This document shows positions 44,390 through 53,264 of a stretch of DNA of 64,000 nucleotides, one piece after another; within the stretch, counting starts at the first letter, position 1, and each line of letters begins with the position of its first letter. Origin of the DNA: Gemmatimonadales bacterium (GTDB lineage: Bacteria; Krumholzibacteriota; Krumholzibacteriia; LZORAL124-64-63); assembly GCA_019038745.1 (NCBI GenBank), contig JAHOYV010000022.1, positions 1 through 64,000 of the forward strand. The letters are read 5' to 3'. The notes under the pieces were generated by a model. It had not been told where the DNA came from and ran no database searches. It was given only the letters and a program-made list of their open reading frames with translations. Position numbers and translations under genes: made by a program.

Positions 44390-46690
44390 ATGCGAAGCTT
44401 TTGGAAACGGCTCAATTATTCTACGCACACCCAGGTCTTCTTGCGTGTGATGCCGGTTGTATTCCTGACGGTTATGGCGGTGGGTATCTTTTCCTGGATT
44501 GCATTCGCCACTACCATCACCGAGAGCGCGGCCAGGCACCAATTGCAGGAATTGACTGCTTTCAAAAAGAGCGTACAGCACCGGGTGAGTCTTGAGGCCA
44601 TGACTCTGGAATATGCCAGAAAAAATGGTCGGGAGGAACCTCCCGCCCCCTACCGGGAAAATCCCATCAATCGTCGGATTCTGGATGAATGGATCGGGGA
44701 CCACCTACTTTTCCCGGACGCGGATTTGAAACAGGATCGCCAGGCTGGAATCAACGGATCAGGCCGTCCGGTCCTGATCAAGGGGGACCGCCACCACAAT
44801 ATTTATCTTTTCCCTCCTATCCTGGTACAGGTCGCCGGCAAGGATTGTCCGAAGGTGGGCAGGGCATCCAGGCAAGCGTTACTGCCGGTGTTGGTTTATG
44901 AAAATACCAATAATCAGAATCTCCTACGTGAAGGGCAGATTCCCGAAAGTTCCGCGAGTCTGCATGGCCATTCGAACGAAAATACATACGGAATCTTCTT
45001 CATGAATCTGGCGGCACTGATTGAGGAAATCCCCCTGGATGACTGGTGGTGTGTCCTGGGTGACGACGGACTGGTTATGGAATCGCGTTCCGGCTTGCCT
45101 TTCGCGGGAATCAAACTGAAGGATCAACCTGAACTTGAAGAGGTGGAGATATTCGGGGCGATTTCCGGGGATGAACTTGCCAGTTGGGTGGATTCTCCCT
45201 GGCAGGGGATGGAGCATCACCTGGCGGGGTGGCGGAACATGCCCTGGCTCGTGACTGCTTCCCGCCCCCAGGATTTACCCCTGACGATCCTTACCGCCCG
45301 GCCGGTAGGGCACTTGAAGTCAACGACGCTGCGGTACGCCTGGGCCATCCTGGCGGTGGCGCTGATCTCCCTTTTGGGGGCCTTCGTAGGTATCGTCAAG
45401 GTGTTGGGGCCCTTTTCCAGCCGGTTGAAGAGTATGTCCCGCAACATGGAGTCCCTCGCAGCCGGGGACTTCTCCATCCGGATGTTGCCTGGTCCCGAGG
45501 ACGAAGTGGAACGCCTCGTAGGTTACTTCAATACCATGGCGGGCAGTCTTGAGGAGACGAACCGCCAGCTGGAGGAAAAGACGAAAAACCTTGGTTCGGC
45601 ATTGAATGATCTGCGCGAACTGGATAAGGCCAAGGACGATTTTCTCGTCCTTATTTCACACGAGGTGCGCACTCCCTTGACCGCCATAATGGGGGGTATC
45701 GACTACCTGAAGTCCACAATGGTTCGCTGCGAAGAATCGCTCCGCGAGGCGTTGAACCGGTTGAATATTTCGGAAATTACCGAAATCATGGATCATAGCG
45801 CCCACCGGCTGCGAGACTTCATGAACGATGCCATCCAGATGATTTCCATCCAGAACAGCGAACGTAAGCTGATCCTGCAATCGGTTCCGGCTCATGATCT
45901 CGTGGAGGCCTGTTTGGTGTCGGTTCGGGACAAGGCGGAGGAAAAGGGCTTGGCTCTGGAAAACTGTCTGGCCGATACCGAGGACTGGAATCTTCTCTGC
46001 GATGTGGAGGTCTTGAGGATTGCTTTGGCTCGGGTTATGGAAAACGCCGTTGGGCACAACGTTCAGGATGGATGGGTCCGCATTCGCGAGGCCGAAGGAG
46101 TGCCGGGTCGGGGGACTGCCGTCGAACTGGCTGATCACCAGGGGCTTCTCAGGCTACTTGGACACGTGCCGGAAGGGGAAATCCCCGCTCGGGACGTCAC
46201 TTGGCGGCTGCTGGAAATATTCAATACGGGCCAGGCGATTCCGCAGGATCGTCAAGAGGCCCTGTTCGCAAAATTTCAGATTGTCGGGGAGATCAAGCAT
46301 CACCAGAAGGGTTCGGGCCTTAGTCTGCCCATCGCCCTGGCGGCGGTGGAGCATCACGGGGGAGGGATTTTCCTGCACAGTATTGAAGGTGATGGCCCGG
46401 GCCAAAACCAAGGCAACTATTTCTACCTCTTGCTTCCTACCGTACCATCAGAATCGCAGCATCCCCTGCTCGGGGAGACTGGATCAGGGGACCAGAAAAC
46501 CCAAGGTCTCGGCGGCGCTGCCGGGTACGAAGAGATCGGTCAGATGGCTGACCCCGCTGCTCTCGAGGTTGAACTCCACAACGCTGGCTCCGGCCTGTTG
46601 GGCAATATCGACGAGCCCCGCGGCGGGATGGACGGCACCAGCGGTGCCCACGACGATGAAGAGGTCGCAGTCCCCGGCTGCGCGCGCTGA
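44390..46690 (+). CDS. Membrane sensor histidine kinase
   Basis: Two membrane helices (about 17-42 and 318-340) enclose a periplasmic sensor of roughly 275 residues without a recognised fold. A HAMP linker and coiled coil follow, then the dimerisation helix with FLVLISHEVRTPLTAIMGG (phospho-accepting His424) and a GHKL ATPase domain. The N-box is VMENAVGHN and the G2 box is KGSGLSLPIA. The G1 box reads NTGQAIP in place of DxGxGIP, so ATP binding may be altered. No response regulator is adjacent. Kinase homology ends near residue 690. The last 69 codons run antisense through the end of the sirtuin gene and look non-homologous. Confidence 0.85.
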   Translation: MRSFWKRLNYSTHTQVFLRVMPVVFLTVMAVGIFSWIAFATTITESAARHQLQELTAFKKSVQHRVSLEAMTLEYARKNGREEPPAPYRENPINRRILDEWIGDHLLFPDADLKQDRQAGINGSGRPVLIKGDRHHNIYLFPPILVQVAGKDCPKVGRASRQALLPVLVYENTNNQNLLREGQIPESSASLHGHSNENTYGIFFMNLAALIEEIPLDDWWCVLGDDGLVMESRSGLPFAGIKLKDQPELEEVEIFGAISGDELASWVDSPWQGMEHHLAGWRNMPWLVTASRPQDLPLTILTARPVGHLKSTTLRYAWAILAVALISLLGAFVGIVKVLGPFSSRLKSMSRNMESLAAGDFSIRMLPGPEDEVERLVGYFNTMAGSLEETNRQLEEKTKNLGSALNDLRELDKAKDDFLVLISHEVRTPLTAIMGGIDYLKSTMVRCEESLREALNRLNISEITEIMDHSAHRLRDFMNDAIQMISIQNSERKLILQSVPAHDLVEACLVSVRDKAEEKGLALENCLADTEDWNLLCDVEVLRIALARVMENAVGHNVQDGWVRIREAEGVPGRGTAVELADHQGLLRLLGHVPEGEIPARDVTWRLLEIFNTGQAIPQDRQEALFAKFQIVGEIKHHQKGSGLSLPIALAAVEHHGGGIFLHSIEGDGPGQNQGNYFYLLLPTVPSESQHPLLGETGSGDQKTQGLGGAAGYEEIGQMADPAALEVELHNAGSGLLGNIDEPRGGMDGTSGAHDDEEVAVPGCAR

Positions 46691-47224
46691 TTCCTGCATG
46701 ATCCCGGGATCGATTCCCTCCCCGAACCAGACTACACCCGGTCGCACCAATCCCCCGCAACGTTCACACTCGGGCAGGATGGGGATGGGGACCCTTCGGT
46801 CCAGCTTCTCGAATCCGCACTTGAGGCAGCGGACAATCCAGATCGAGCCGTGAAATTCCAGGACGTTGCTACTGCCTGCCTGCTGGTGATAGCCGTCCAC
46901 ATTCTGGGTCACCAGAGTTTGGGGACAGTGGTTTTCCAGGGCGGCCAGGGCTTCATGTGCCGCGTTGGGTTCTGATTCGGCGATCAAGCCCCGGCGCCAG
47001 TCGTACCAGCGCCAGACCAACTCCGGGTCATGGGTAAAGGCCTGGGGAGTGGCCAGTTCCTCGGGGCGGTAACGGCTCCAAAGGCTGTCCTGCTCGCCAC
47101 GGAAAGTGGGAATGCCGCTGGCGGCGGAGATCCCGGCTCCCGTCAATACGGCGATCCGTGTGGCCGGAGTGATTTCATCCCGCAACCGGATTAGTTCATC
47201 ACGTGTGGATTCATCGAGAGGCAT
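46484..47224 (-). CDS. cobB: NAD-dependent protein deacylase, sirtuin class III
   Basis: The enzyme removes acyl groups from lysines using NAD. Motifs in order are TGAGISAASGIPTFRG, WYDWRR (Tyr74 and Arg77, the pair that recognises succinyl or malonyl groups in class III sirtuins), TQNVDGYH, EFHGS (catalytic His125), zinc cysteines 133, 136, 153 and 156, and RPGVVWFGEG. The ATG at 47224 gives the standard 246 residues and has GGGAG upstream. A frame from 47290 would add 22 residues through a repeat region. Its 3' 207 bp lie antisense to the end of the kinase gene. Confidence 0.92.
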   Translation of the reverse strand: MPLDESTRDELIRLRDEITPATRIAVLTGAGISAASGIPTFRGEQDSLWSRYRPEELATPQAFTHDPELVWRWYDWRRGLIAESEPNAAHEALAALENHCPQTLVTQNVDGYHQQAGSSNVLEFHGSIWIVRCLKCGFEKLDRRVPIPILPECERCGGLVRPGVVWFGEGIDPGIMQESARAAGDCDLFIVVGTAGAVHPAAGLVDIAQQAGASVVEFNLESSGVSHLTDLFVPGSAAETLGFLVP

Positions 47225-47277
47225 TATCCTGCTCCCTGATTCGAGCCAAGCGCGCGCCGAAGGCTTTCGGCAAAGAC

Positions 47278-47329
47278 GCTGCGAGATCACACTGCGAAAC
47301 CATACTGCGAAACCATACCGCGAAATCCC
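47278..47329. repeat. Four degenerate 13-bp tandem units upstream of sirtuin gene
   Basis: Units gctgcgagatcac, actgcgaaaccat, actgcgaaaccat and accgcgaaatccc lie head to tail, about 55 bp upstream of the sirtuin start and about 175 bp before the divergent metallopeptidase start. The 13-bp period is not a codon multiple, so it is unlikely to be coding. It may be a cluster of regulator sites. Confidence 0.55.
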
Positions 47330-47504
47330 AGACTACCCTGGTTCAGAGATCCAGCATACAATAGTCAGGAAAATTCATCCAGGCCCGGCCGGCTCAGTGG
47401 CCGCACGGCTGTTGGCTTCAAGGGGATTGAGGATTAGGCAGGGCAGCATTTTGGAACCGTCTTCTGGCCGAAAACGATTTGTCGTTCCGCTTCCAAGTAT
47501 TCGG

Positions 47505-48398
47505 ATGATCATTATTGTAGTCTGCGGTCTTATCTGGGCTGGGTCTGATTTCCAGTTCTGCCTGGCCGGTCAGAGTCGCGCACGCCTATCGGGTATTCCA
47601 TTCGTCATGTTCCGGGTCGAGAATGAGGCAGCGCGCGGAGCGGCGGATATCTGCGCGGCGGCCTGGCAGGAGAGAGGTCTGGAATTCACCTCGGCCCTGT
47701 TACCGGCCGGGGCCATGACCGATACGATTCACTGCCTGGTAATGGGCACCGAGAGGTTCCGGGCCAACTTCTCTGGACGTCTGCCGGACTGGGGAGTGGG
47801 AGTAGCGTTGCCACCGGGTCGGCTCATCGCCCTTGACCATACCCGTTTGCCCGCCATCGGCAAGGGAGTCAAGGAGGTCTTTCTACACGAAATGGTGCAC
47901 GCTCTCCTGTTCCAAGCCTGTGCGGAGGTCTATCTCCCTGTCTGGTTTCACGAGGGAACCGCCATGCTCTTTTCGGGGGAGTGGAAGTTCAAGGATACGG
48001 TATCCCTTGCCCTTGACGGCCGGGTCCCCCGATTGGGCCGCCTGGTGGGACCCTTTCCCTCAACGGCGGCGGGGGCGGACCGGGCCTATCTAACGAGTCT
48101 GTTGGCGGTAAACCGCCTGCGGGATCGGCATGGACAGGATGTCGTTCTTCGTCTGGTCGAGACCACGGCCAGGGTTGGTGATTTCGAGGCTGCTTTCTAC
48201 GAAGTGACCGGCCAATCCCTGGAAGAGTTCAGTTTGGGTTTCGACCGGGCCATGAACCTGCGTTTCGGTTGGCTGGTGATGTTGACCCGCTGGCCCGCCC
48301 TCTTTGTGCTGATGGGGTTGGTCTTTGCCGTCGGCGCCGTGCGTAAGATCATCCAGACTCGCCGTCGGTTGGCCGAGATGGAAGATGAAGTGGATTAA
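47505..48398 (+). CDS. Membrane-anchored metallopeptidase, MA clan (gluzincin-like)
   Basis: The 297 residues (from the ATG at 47505) have a hydrophobic N-terminal helix. The zinc motif is EVFLHEMVHALLF (His128, Glu129, His132) with the third ligand Glu150 in WFHEGTAML, which is the 'peptidase MA-like' pattern. A membrane helix near 258-283 and a basic tail follow. The protein should sit in the inner membrane with the active site outside. The ribosome binding site at this ATG is weak, and a TTG about 25 codons upstream is an alternative start. The substrate is unknown. Confidence 0.75.
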   Translation: MIIIVVCGLIWAGSDFQFCLAGQSRARLSGIPFVMFRVENEAARGAADICAAAWQERGLEFTSALLPAGAMTDTIHCLVMGTERFRANFSGRLPDWGVGVALPPGRLIALDHTRLPAIGKGVKEVFLHEMVHALLFQACAEVYLPVWFHEGTAMLFSGEWKFKDTVSLALDGRVPRLGRLVGPFPSTAAGADRAYLTSLLAVNRLRDRHGQDVVLRLVETTARVGDFEAAFYEVTGQSLEEFSLGFDRAMNLRFGWLVMLTRWPALFVLMGLVFAVGAVRKIIQTRRRLAEMEDEVD

Positions 48399-48698
48399 TT
48401 CGGAACAAGCGGGACAAGCCAGGAACATTCTTCCATGGTATTGCATTCTGCCTGCTTCGGAGTAGGAAACCTTTTCCTTTGCCTCTATTTTTCGCTGGAA
48501 CACGATGCCCCACTTTCGGTGATCAACCAAATAACCTCTCGCAATTTTCCCTAAGCCCTTGAAAAAAAACCGGTTGGCTCCTGACTCAATAAGTGGGGCC
48601 ATGTGGCGATCCCCTGGGCATTCCCATTGCAATAGTTGGATCGGCAGAATGGATTTCCATCCCATGGCATTTGGCAGGACACCGCGGAGGAATGGGCA
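48399..48698 (+). other. Intergenic region before small NPFNP protein
   Basis: Three hundred bases without a credible gene or a strong hairpin. It probably holds the promoter of the gene at 48699, which I cannot fix. Confidence 0.4.
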
Positions 48699-49361
48699 AT
48701 GAAGCGCAGCAATGAAATCTGGCTCCGGATTCTACTTTTGGCCAGTCTCCTGGTAACGGGAAATGCGTTGGCCCAGGATGATCCATTCGATCTGAATCCC
48801 AAAGTTACTTTCCACTGGTCTCCAAGTCCGCTTGAGGGGGCGAATAAAGAGGCTCTGGCTCCGGCCGTTGCCTACCAGGTGTGGATTGTTCTGGACGAAG
48901 AGGCTCCAGAAATGATAGCTACCGTCAAGGATACTCTCTTTGAATTGTCGGTTGAACCGGGGATAGTGCATAAGTTGGGGGTCAGGGGAGTGGGGGCGGA
49001 CAGCACTCAGATTTCCCAGATGAGCGAGTTGTCCAATCCGGTCTTTTTCGAATTGGGATACCGTTCGGTACCTGCTGCTGCTTTTCTGGGATCAATATAT
49101 CCCAACCCGTTCAATCCGGAGACGAATATTCAGTACAGCATTCCAGCAGACATCGCTACCGGAGATCCCATAACGCTTGAGATTTTCAATCTGGCCGGAA
49201 AGCGGGTCCGGGTCCTGGATACCGAAAATATCCCCGGCAACTACGAGGCTGTCTGGAACGGAGCCGACGATACAGGTATGCCCGCCTCCAGTGGAATGTA
49301 CGTCACTCGTTTTGTATGTGGCTCCTTCGTTGAAACCAAGAAGATGACCATGTTGAAATAG
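48699..49361 (+). CDS. Small secreted protein with NPFNP C-terminal sorting domain
   Basis: The ATG at 48699 follows GGAGG at eight bases and begins a signal peptide that ends in NALAQD. The 220-residue product has a fibronectin-like domain (VTFHWSPSPLEGANKEA, then YQVWIVLDEE) and a C-terminal FlgD-like Ig domain starting IYPNPFNPETNI and ending KKMTMLK. No enzyme motif is visible. It is likely a surface or structural protein. A strong terminator follows 24 bp after the stop. Confidence 0.8.
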   Translation: MKRSNEIWLRILLLASLLVTGNALAQDDPFDLNPKVTFHWSPSPLEGANKEALAPAVAYQVWIVLDEEAPEMIATVKDTLFELSVEPGIVHKLGVRGVGADSTQISQMSELSNPVFFELGYRSVPAAAFLGSIYPNPFNPETNIQYSIPADIATGDPITLEIFNLAGKRVRVLDTENIPGNYEAVWNGADDTGMPASSGMYVTRFVCGSFVETKKMTMLK

Positions 49362-49384
49362 GTTTTCGGTGCCTCTTGCCCCTG

Positions 49385-49413
49385 CCCCGGGTTTCAGCCC
49401 GGGGTTTTTTTTT
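49385..49413 (+). terminator. Rho-independent terminator
   Basis: CCCCGGG (49385-49391) pairs with CCCGGGG (49398-49404) around a 6-nt loop and is followed by nine T residues. It ends the transcript of the small NPFNP protein. Confidence 0.93.
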
Positions 49414-49574
49414 GCCGGAACTTCCCCATCAGGAACAAAACAACTATCTTGGCCCTTCCCGGGAAACGCAGATAGCCGGGTTAGTTGTCCCGTATGGGTC
49501 ATATCCGCCGGCTGAAAGAATTTTAATGGCTCGAATTATTCCAGAATGATTTGGGTTAGGGGTAGAGGAAGTCA

Positions 49575-51818
49575 ATGCAGGAAAACACTAACGAGTCACC
49601 ATCCCTCATCAAGCTCGGCAAGCTGGCCAACAACAAGGACTTTGGGAAACTGGAAGATCTTTGGCCGCAGGCCGTGGACAGTACCCTGTATTCCTGGCGG
49701 GAATTATTGCCCATCGCTGGACAGGTGGGCCGGCAGGGTTCGACCGAAAAAGCCCTCACCCTGATAGAAATGTTGATTTCGGTAGTGGAGGAGAAACAGG
49801 ACTCCGCCGCAGCCCTGGAAGTGGCCCGAGCCGCCACCGGGCAGTTGAAAAAAGGGGAAGGCCTGAGGAATGTTCTTTTGCGGTTATATCAGACCTGCCA
49901 TCCTGAATTTTCTGGATTGTCTGAATTGCTGGACCGATTGATTCCGAGGGGAGCCGCCTTGATTGAGGCCACCCGAATGGCTGATCTATACCTTCAATTA
50001 CAACCTGGCTGCTACGCGTTGGACCGGGGTTTTCTGGTGCCGGGTGTGGTGGAGGAGTTGACTCCCGGAACGGGATGGCTCTCCCTACGTTTCGATGACC
50101 GACATTCTGAATATGATCCCTCTACCGCCACCAAGCTTACTCCCCTGCCTCGCGATCATTTCCCAGCACAATTGCTCTACAACCCTGAGGCACTGAAAGA
50201 CTTGGCGCTGGATGATGCGGTGGCCTACGTCAAGCTCGCCATGAAGTCAAACCGTGAGGGGCGTTTGCAGTACCGTTATGTTAAGAGCAGTATCATCGAC
50301 TTGTTGGGCGAAAAAGGTTGGAAGGAATGGTGGCAGGATGCCAAACGGTCCCTGAAGCGGGATCCTTTGATCGGAATGACACCGGGTTCCCAGCCCACAT
50401 TCCGTATCCTCCGGCAGGCCGACCGGTTCGAAGATCGAGTGCTCCGCAAGTTCGACCACGCCAAGTCCAACCAGGAAAAACTCCTGGAGGTGATGGCCTA
50501 CCTGGACGAGATCTCACGCGAGGAAAAACAGGGCGGTTGCGAGAATTGTGCCGACGATGTGCTACTGGTGCATTTGGGTAACGGGGCGGCCAAGACGGCT
50601 GTTGCCGTGTTGAAGGACAATCCCACTCTGGCATTGGCCGGACTGGCCCTCCACGCGGAAGTGGCTGCACGGGGTGTCGACGTGGCTCGGCCGAATCCTC
50701 GGGCCGCGGCCCAGGTTTTGGCTCGTGTGACGGACCAGGGAGAAATGGTGGCCATTCTCCCCGAGGCTCTTCTGCAGCGCGTGTTGATCTACTTGCGCGG
50801 CACACTTCCCGATGGTTGGGGCAAGGTCTGGAGTGCGGTCCTGGTGCGTTCCGGCAAGCGGATGTGCGATGTGATTACGCGGGGATTGATCGAGGGCGGC
50901 CAAGCCGACGCTCTGGAGAAAGCCCTGCTCCTGGCCATCGCAAAACCCTCGGCCAGCCCGGACCTGTTGGGATGGCTGTGGCGGACTAGCCACACGGCCA
51001 GTACGGCCGGGAAATTTTTGGCAGGTTTGGAAAACCTCACGGTCAGGCGGATCGCCGATGCCATGTTCTCCCTGTTGCACTCCACCGGCACGCTGTATGG
51101 TCTGTCGATGGAAGAGAAGCATTTGAAGGTCCTGGAAAGTTCACGTGCTGCTTTCGCAACCCAGAACAATCAGCCGTTGTTGACCCTGCTGGAGGAAGCT
51201 GATCGGACCGAGGCGAAGCGCCTGAAAATAATCATAGAGAAGAACGCCGGTCTCAGCGCCAGCCACCGCACACAACTTCTGGGCCTTTTACGCGCCAAGT
51301 ATGCCGATATCTTCCTGGATTTGACCCGGGAGTGGGAAGACGGAACCACCGTTTACACCACCGAGCAAGGTCTGCGCATTACCCAGGATGCTTTGAACAC
51401 AATCATCAAGGATGAGTTGCCAGAGGTGGCCAAGCAAATCGGGGAAGCAGCCAGTTTTGGGGATCTGAGCGAGAACGCCGAGTTCACCGCCGCCCTGGAA
51501 AAGCGGGACCAATTAGCCAGCCGGGCCACCGGCCTGGAGAGCGAGTTGTCCTTGGCATCCGTTATCACACCCGAAATGGCCAACAGTGATTTTGTGAACA
51601 TCGGTACGAGGGTCCGGGCTTTGGCCGCTGATTCCGGTGAGGAAGTCGTCTTCACTTTTCTCGGGCCCTGGGATACGGATACCGACCAGCTCATCCTGAA
51701 CTACCAGGCTCCGCTTTCACTGGCCTTCATGGGCTCCAAGGTGGGGGACCGTGTGGTTTTCGGGGAAGAGAGTGAATCTCGATCCTGGGAAATCCTTGGT
51801 ATCGAACCGGCCGTCTGA
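49575..51818 (+). CDS. Long-form GreA: large N-terminal domain fused to transcript cleavage factor
   Basis: The last 130 or so of 747 residues are a GreA. The coiled-coil tip motif is FGDLSENAEF (from about residue 628), with the acidic residues that reach the RNA polymerase active centre, and the C-terminal domain ends with SLAFMGSKVGDRVVF. The preceding 600 residues are mainly helical, repeat-like sequence (LALAGLALHAEVAARG, LLGWLWRTSH) of unknown function. Long GreA proteins of this kind are known in spirochaetes and some other phyla. The factor rescues backtracked polymerase, and the N-terminal part may bind another partner. GAGGAAG precedes the ATG. Confidence 0.85.
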   Translation: MQENTNESPSLIKLGKLANNKDFGKLEDLWPQAVDSTLYSWRELLPIAGQVGRQGSTEKALTLIEMLISVVEEKQDSAAALEVARAATGQLKKGEGLRNVLLRLYQTCHPEFSGLSELLDRLIPRGAALIEATRMADLYLQLQPGCYALDRGFLVPGVVEELTPGTGWLSLRFDDRHSEYDPSTATKLTPLPRDHFPAQLLYNPEALKDLALDDAVAYVKLAMKSNREGRLQYRYVKSSIIDLLGEKGWKEWWQDAKRSLKRDPLIGMTPGSQPTFRILRQADRFEDRVLRKFDHAKSNQEKLLEVMAYLDEISREEKQGGCENCADDVLLVHLGNGAAKTAVAVLKDNPTLALAGLALHAEVAARGVDVARPNPRAAAQVLARVTDQGEMVAILPEALLQRVLIYLRGTLPDGWGKVWSAVLVRSGKRMCDVITRGLIEGGQADALEKALLLAIAKPSASPDLLGWLWRTSHTASTAGKFLAGLENLTVRRIADAMFSLLHSTGTLYGLSMEEKHLKVLESSRAAFATQNNQPLLTLLEEADRTEAKRLKIIIEKNAGLSASHRTQLLGLLRAKYADIFLDLTREWEDGTTVYTTEQGLRITQDALNTIIKDELPEVAKQIGEAASFGDLSENAEFTAALEKRDQLASRATGLESELSLASVITPEMANSDFVNIGTRVRALAADSGEEVVFTFLGPWDTDTDQLILNYQAPLSLAFMGSKVGDRVVFGEESESRSWEILGIEPAV

Positions 51819-51869
51819 TCCCCGGGTTTGGAATACGGCCGGATTCCACCTCAATTCAAATTTTTGAGC

Positions 51870-52643
51870 CTAGTCCGTGCCGCGAGGATGTGAGGCGTAT
51901 ACCGCCGCCTGGTCCTGGGGCATGATCAACACGTCCTGGATGTTGACGTGTGGCGGTCGGGTGGCGCAGAACAGCACGGTTTCGGCGATATCGATGGCCT
52001 GCAGGGGCGGGAAGTTCTGATAGACAGGATCGGCCTTATCGGTGTCTCCCCGGAAGCGAACCTCGCTGAACTCGGTTTGGACCAGACCAGGGTCTACGGA
52101 TGAAACTCTGATTTTGGTTCCCACCAGGTCCAATCGCAGGCCCTGGGTCAAGGCACCCACCGCGTGCTTGGTAGCACAGTACACGTTTCCCCCGGCGTAA
52201 ACCTGGTGGCCGGCTATGCTGCCGATGTTGATGACGTGGCCCCGGTCCCGTTCCACCATGCCCTGTAACACGGCCCGACTGATCCAAAGCAGGCCTTTGA
52301 TATTGGTGTCGATCATTTCATCCCAGTCCAGGTAATACCCCTCATGCAGTTTGTCCAGGCCGCGGCTTAGGCCTGCGTTGTTGACCAGGATTTCGATATC
52401 TCGCCAGGCCTCGGGTAATCCTTCCACGGCTGCGTTTACGCTCTCACGGTCCCGGACATCAAGCTCCAGGAGGTGAGTTTCGGTTCCGAATTCATCTTTC
52501 AACTCGGAGGCAAGGTTTTCCAGTCGTTTAATGCGCCGTGCAGCCAGGATCAGGCGTAAGCCTTCTCCTGCGAAAGATCGGGCACAGGCCAAGCCGATAC
52601 CGGAACTGGCTCCGGTAACCAGGGCGATTTTGTTTTTTAGCAT
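51870..52643 (-). CDS. Short-chain dehydrogenase/reductase, YdfG-like
   Basis: The 257 residues follow the classical SDR layout: cofactor loop TGASSGIG, NNAG, the active site with INIGSIAG and YCATK, and PGLVQTEF. An arginine pair after the second strand (AARRIKRL) suggests NADP. The closest type I recall is the YdfG/serine 3-dehydrogenase group, which oxidises hydroxy acids such as L-allo-threonine or 3-hydroxypropionate. AGGACAT precedes the ATG. Confidence 0.88.
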   Translation of the reverse strand: MLKNKIALVTGASSGIGLACARSFAGEGLRLILAARRIKRLENLASELKDEFGTETHLLELDVRDRESVNAAVEGLPEAWRDIEILVNNAGLSRGLDKLHEGYYLDWDEMIDTNIKGLLWISRAVLQGMVERDRGHVINIGSIAGHQVYAGGNVYCATKHAVGALTQGLRLDLVGTKIRVSSVDPGLVQTEFSEVRFRGDTDKADPVYQNFPPLQAIDIAETVLFCATRPPHVNIQDVLIMPQDQAAVYASHPRGTD

Positions 52644-52761
52644 TTTATGTCCTGCCTTTATGGAAAGCGAAAAATCCTACCTCTGTTTTTTTCCCACCCT
52701 AGCAAGAGGATCCTGAAGCGGCAAATTTTTATTGGGTCCTGGGTTAGTATGTGAGTAGTAG

Positions 52762-52887
52762 GTTGTGCCTTCGAAATTGTGTCTGGCCAAAATCGCCTTT
52801 CGATTTTTGAGCCTTAACCCTATCGGGTGATGTTTCAATATTGAAAAACACCGTAATTTGGGCCAGACACAATTTCGAAGGCACAAC
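52762..52887. repeat. 126-bp element with perfect 27-bp terminal inverted repeats (MITE-like)
   Basis: The sequence at 52762-52788, beginning GTTGTGCCTTCGAAATTGTG, is the exact reverse complement of 52861-52887. The 72-bp centre holds a 7-bp hairpin (AAAATCG/CGATTTT at 52789-52807) and the palindrome TTTCAATATTGAAA (52833-52846). There is no coding potential. The element looks like a miniature inverted-repeat transposable element or a large cruciform. A target-site duplication is not clear. Confidence 0.7.
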
Positions 52888-53200
52888 TAATAGATTTAGG
52901 AGTTGCAAAAGGTCAAAAAATATGTCATAATAGTCATCTTCACTTCAGAAACTGATATCGCCAGGTCGGGAAGAATTGCCAAAATGGACCCATTACCTGC
53001 ATATTAATTGGTCTGGCAATATTTCTGGTGGGGTGGGAGAGCCTTCGTCCGCTCTCTCATCCCTGATTTTTGCCGACTATTGATAACATCCGGATCAAGC
53101 TTTCCCGATCGGACTTTCTCCCCATAGCCGCTTCCCCTGGGGGAAGGAATCTTCGCTACATTTGCCTGCAACATTTTTTGCTGTTTCCAGCAGTGCCTCC

Positions 53201-53234
53201 AAAAGAAACAGCCCGGGATTCCCCGGGCTGTTTC
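53201..53234 (-). terminator. Rho-independent terminator of S9 peptidase gene
   Basis: On the minus strand GAAACAGCCCGGG pairs with CCCGGGCTGTTTC, a perfect 13-bp stem with a 4-nt loop, followed by TTTT. It lies 31 bp after the S9 peptidase stop. Confidence 0.85.
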
Positions 53235-53264
53235 CTTAACAATGAAATTGATCCACTCAAAAGG

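Larger units (their letters stand above)
52644..53264. other. Intergenic region with inverted-repeat element
   Basis: About 620 bp without a credible gene. It contains the 126-bp element with inverted ends (52762-52887) and the terminator of the S9 peptidase gene (53201-53234). In the remainder, 52888-53200, I see nothing beyond short imperfect hairpins. Confidence 0.6.
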
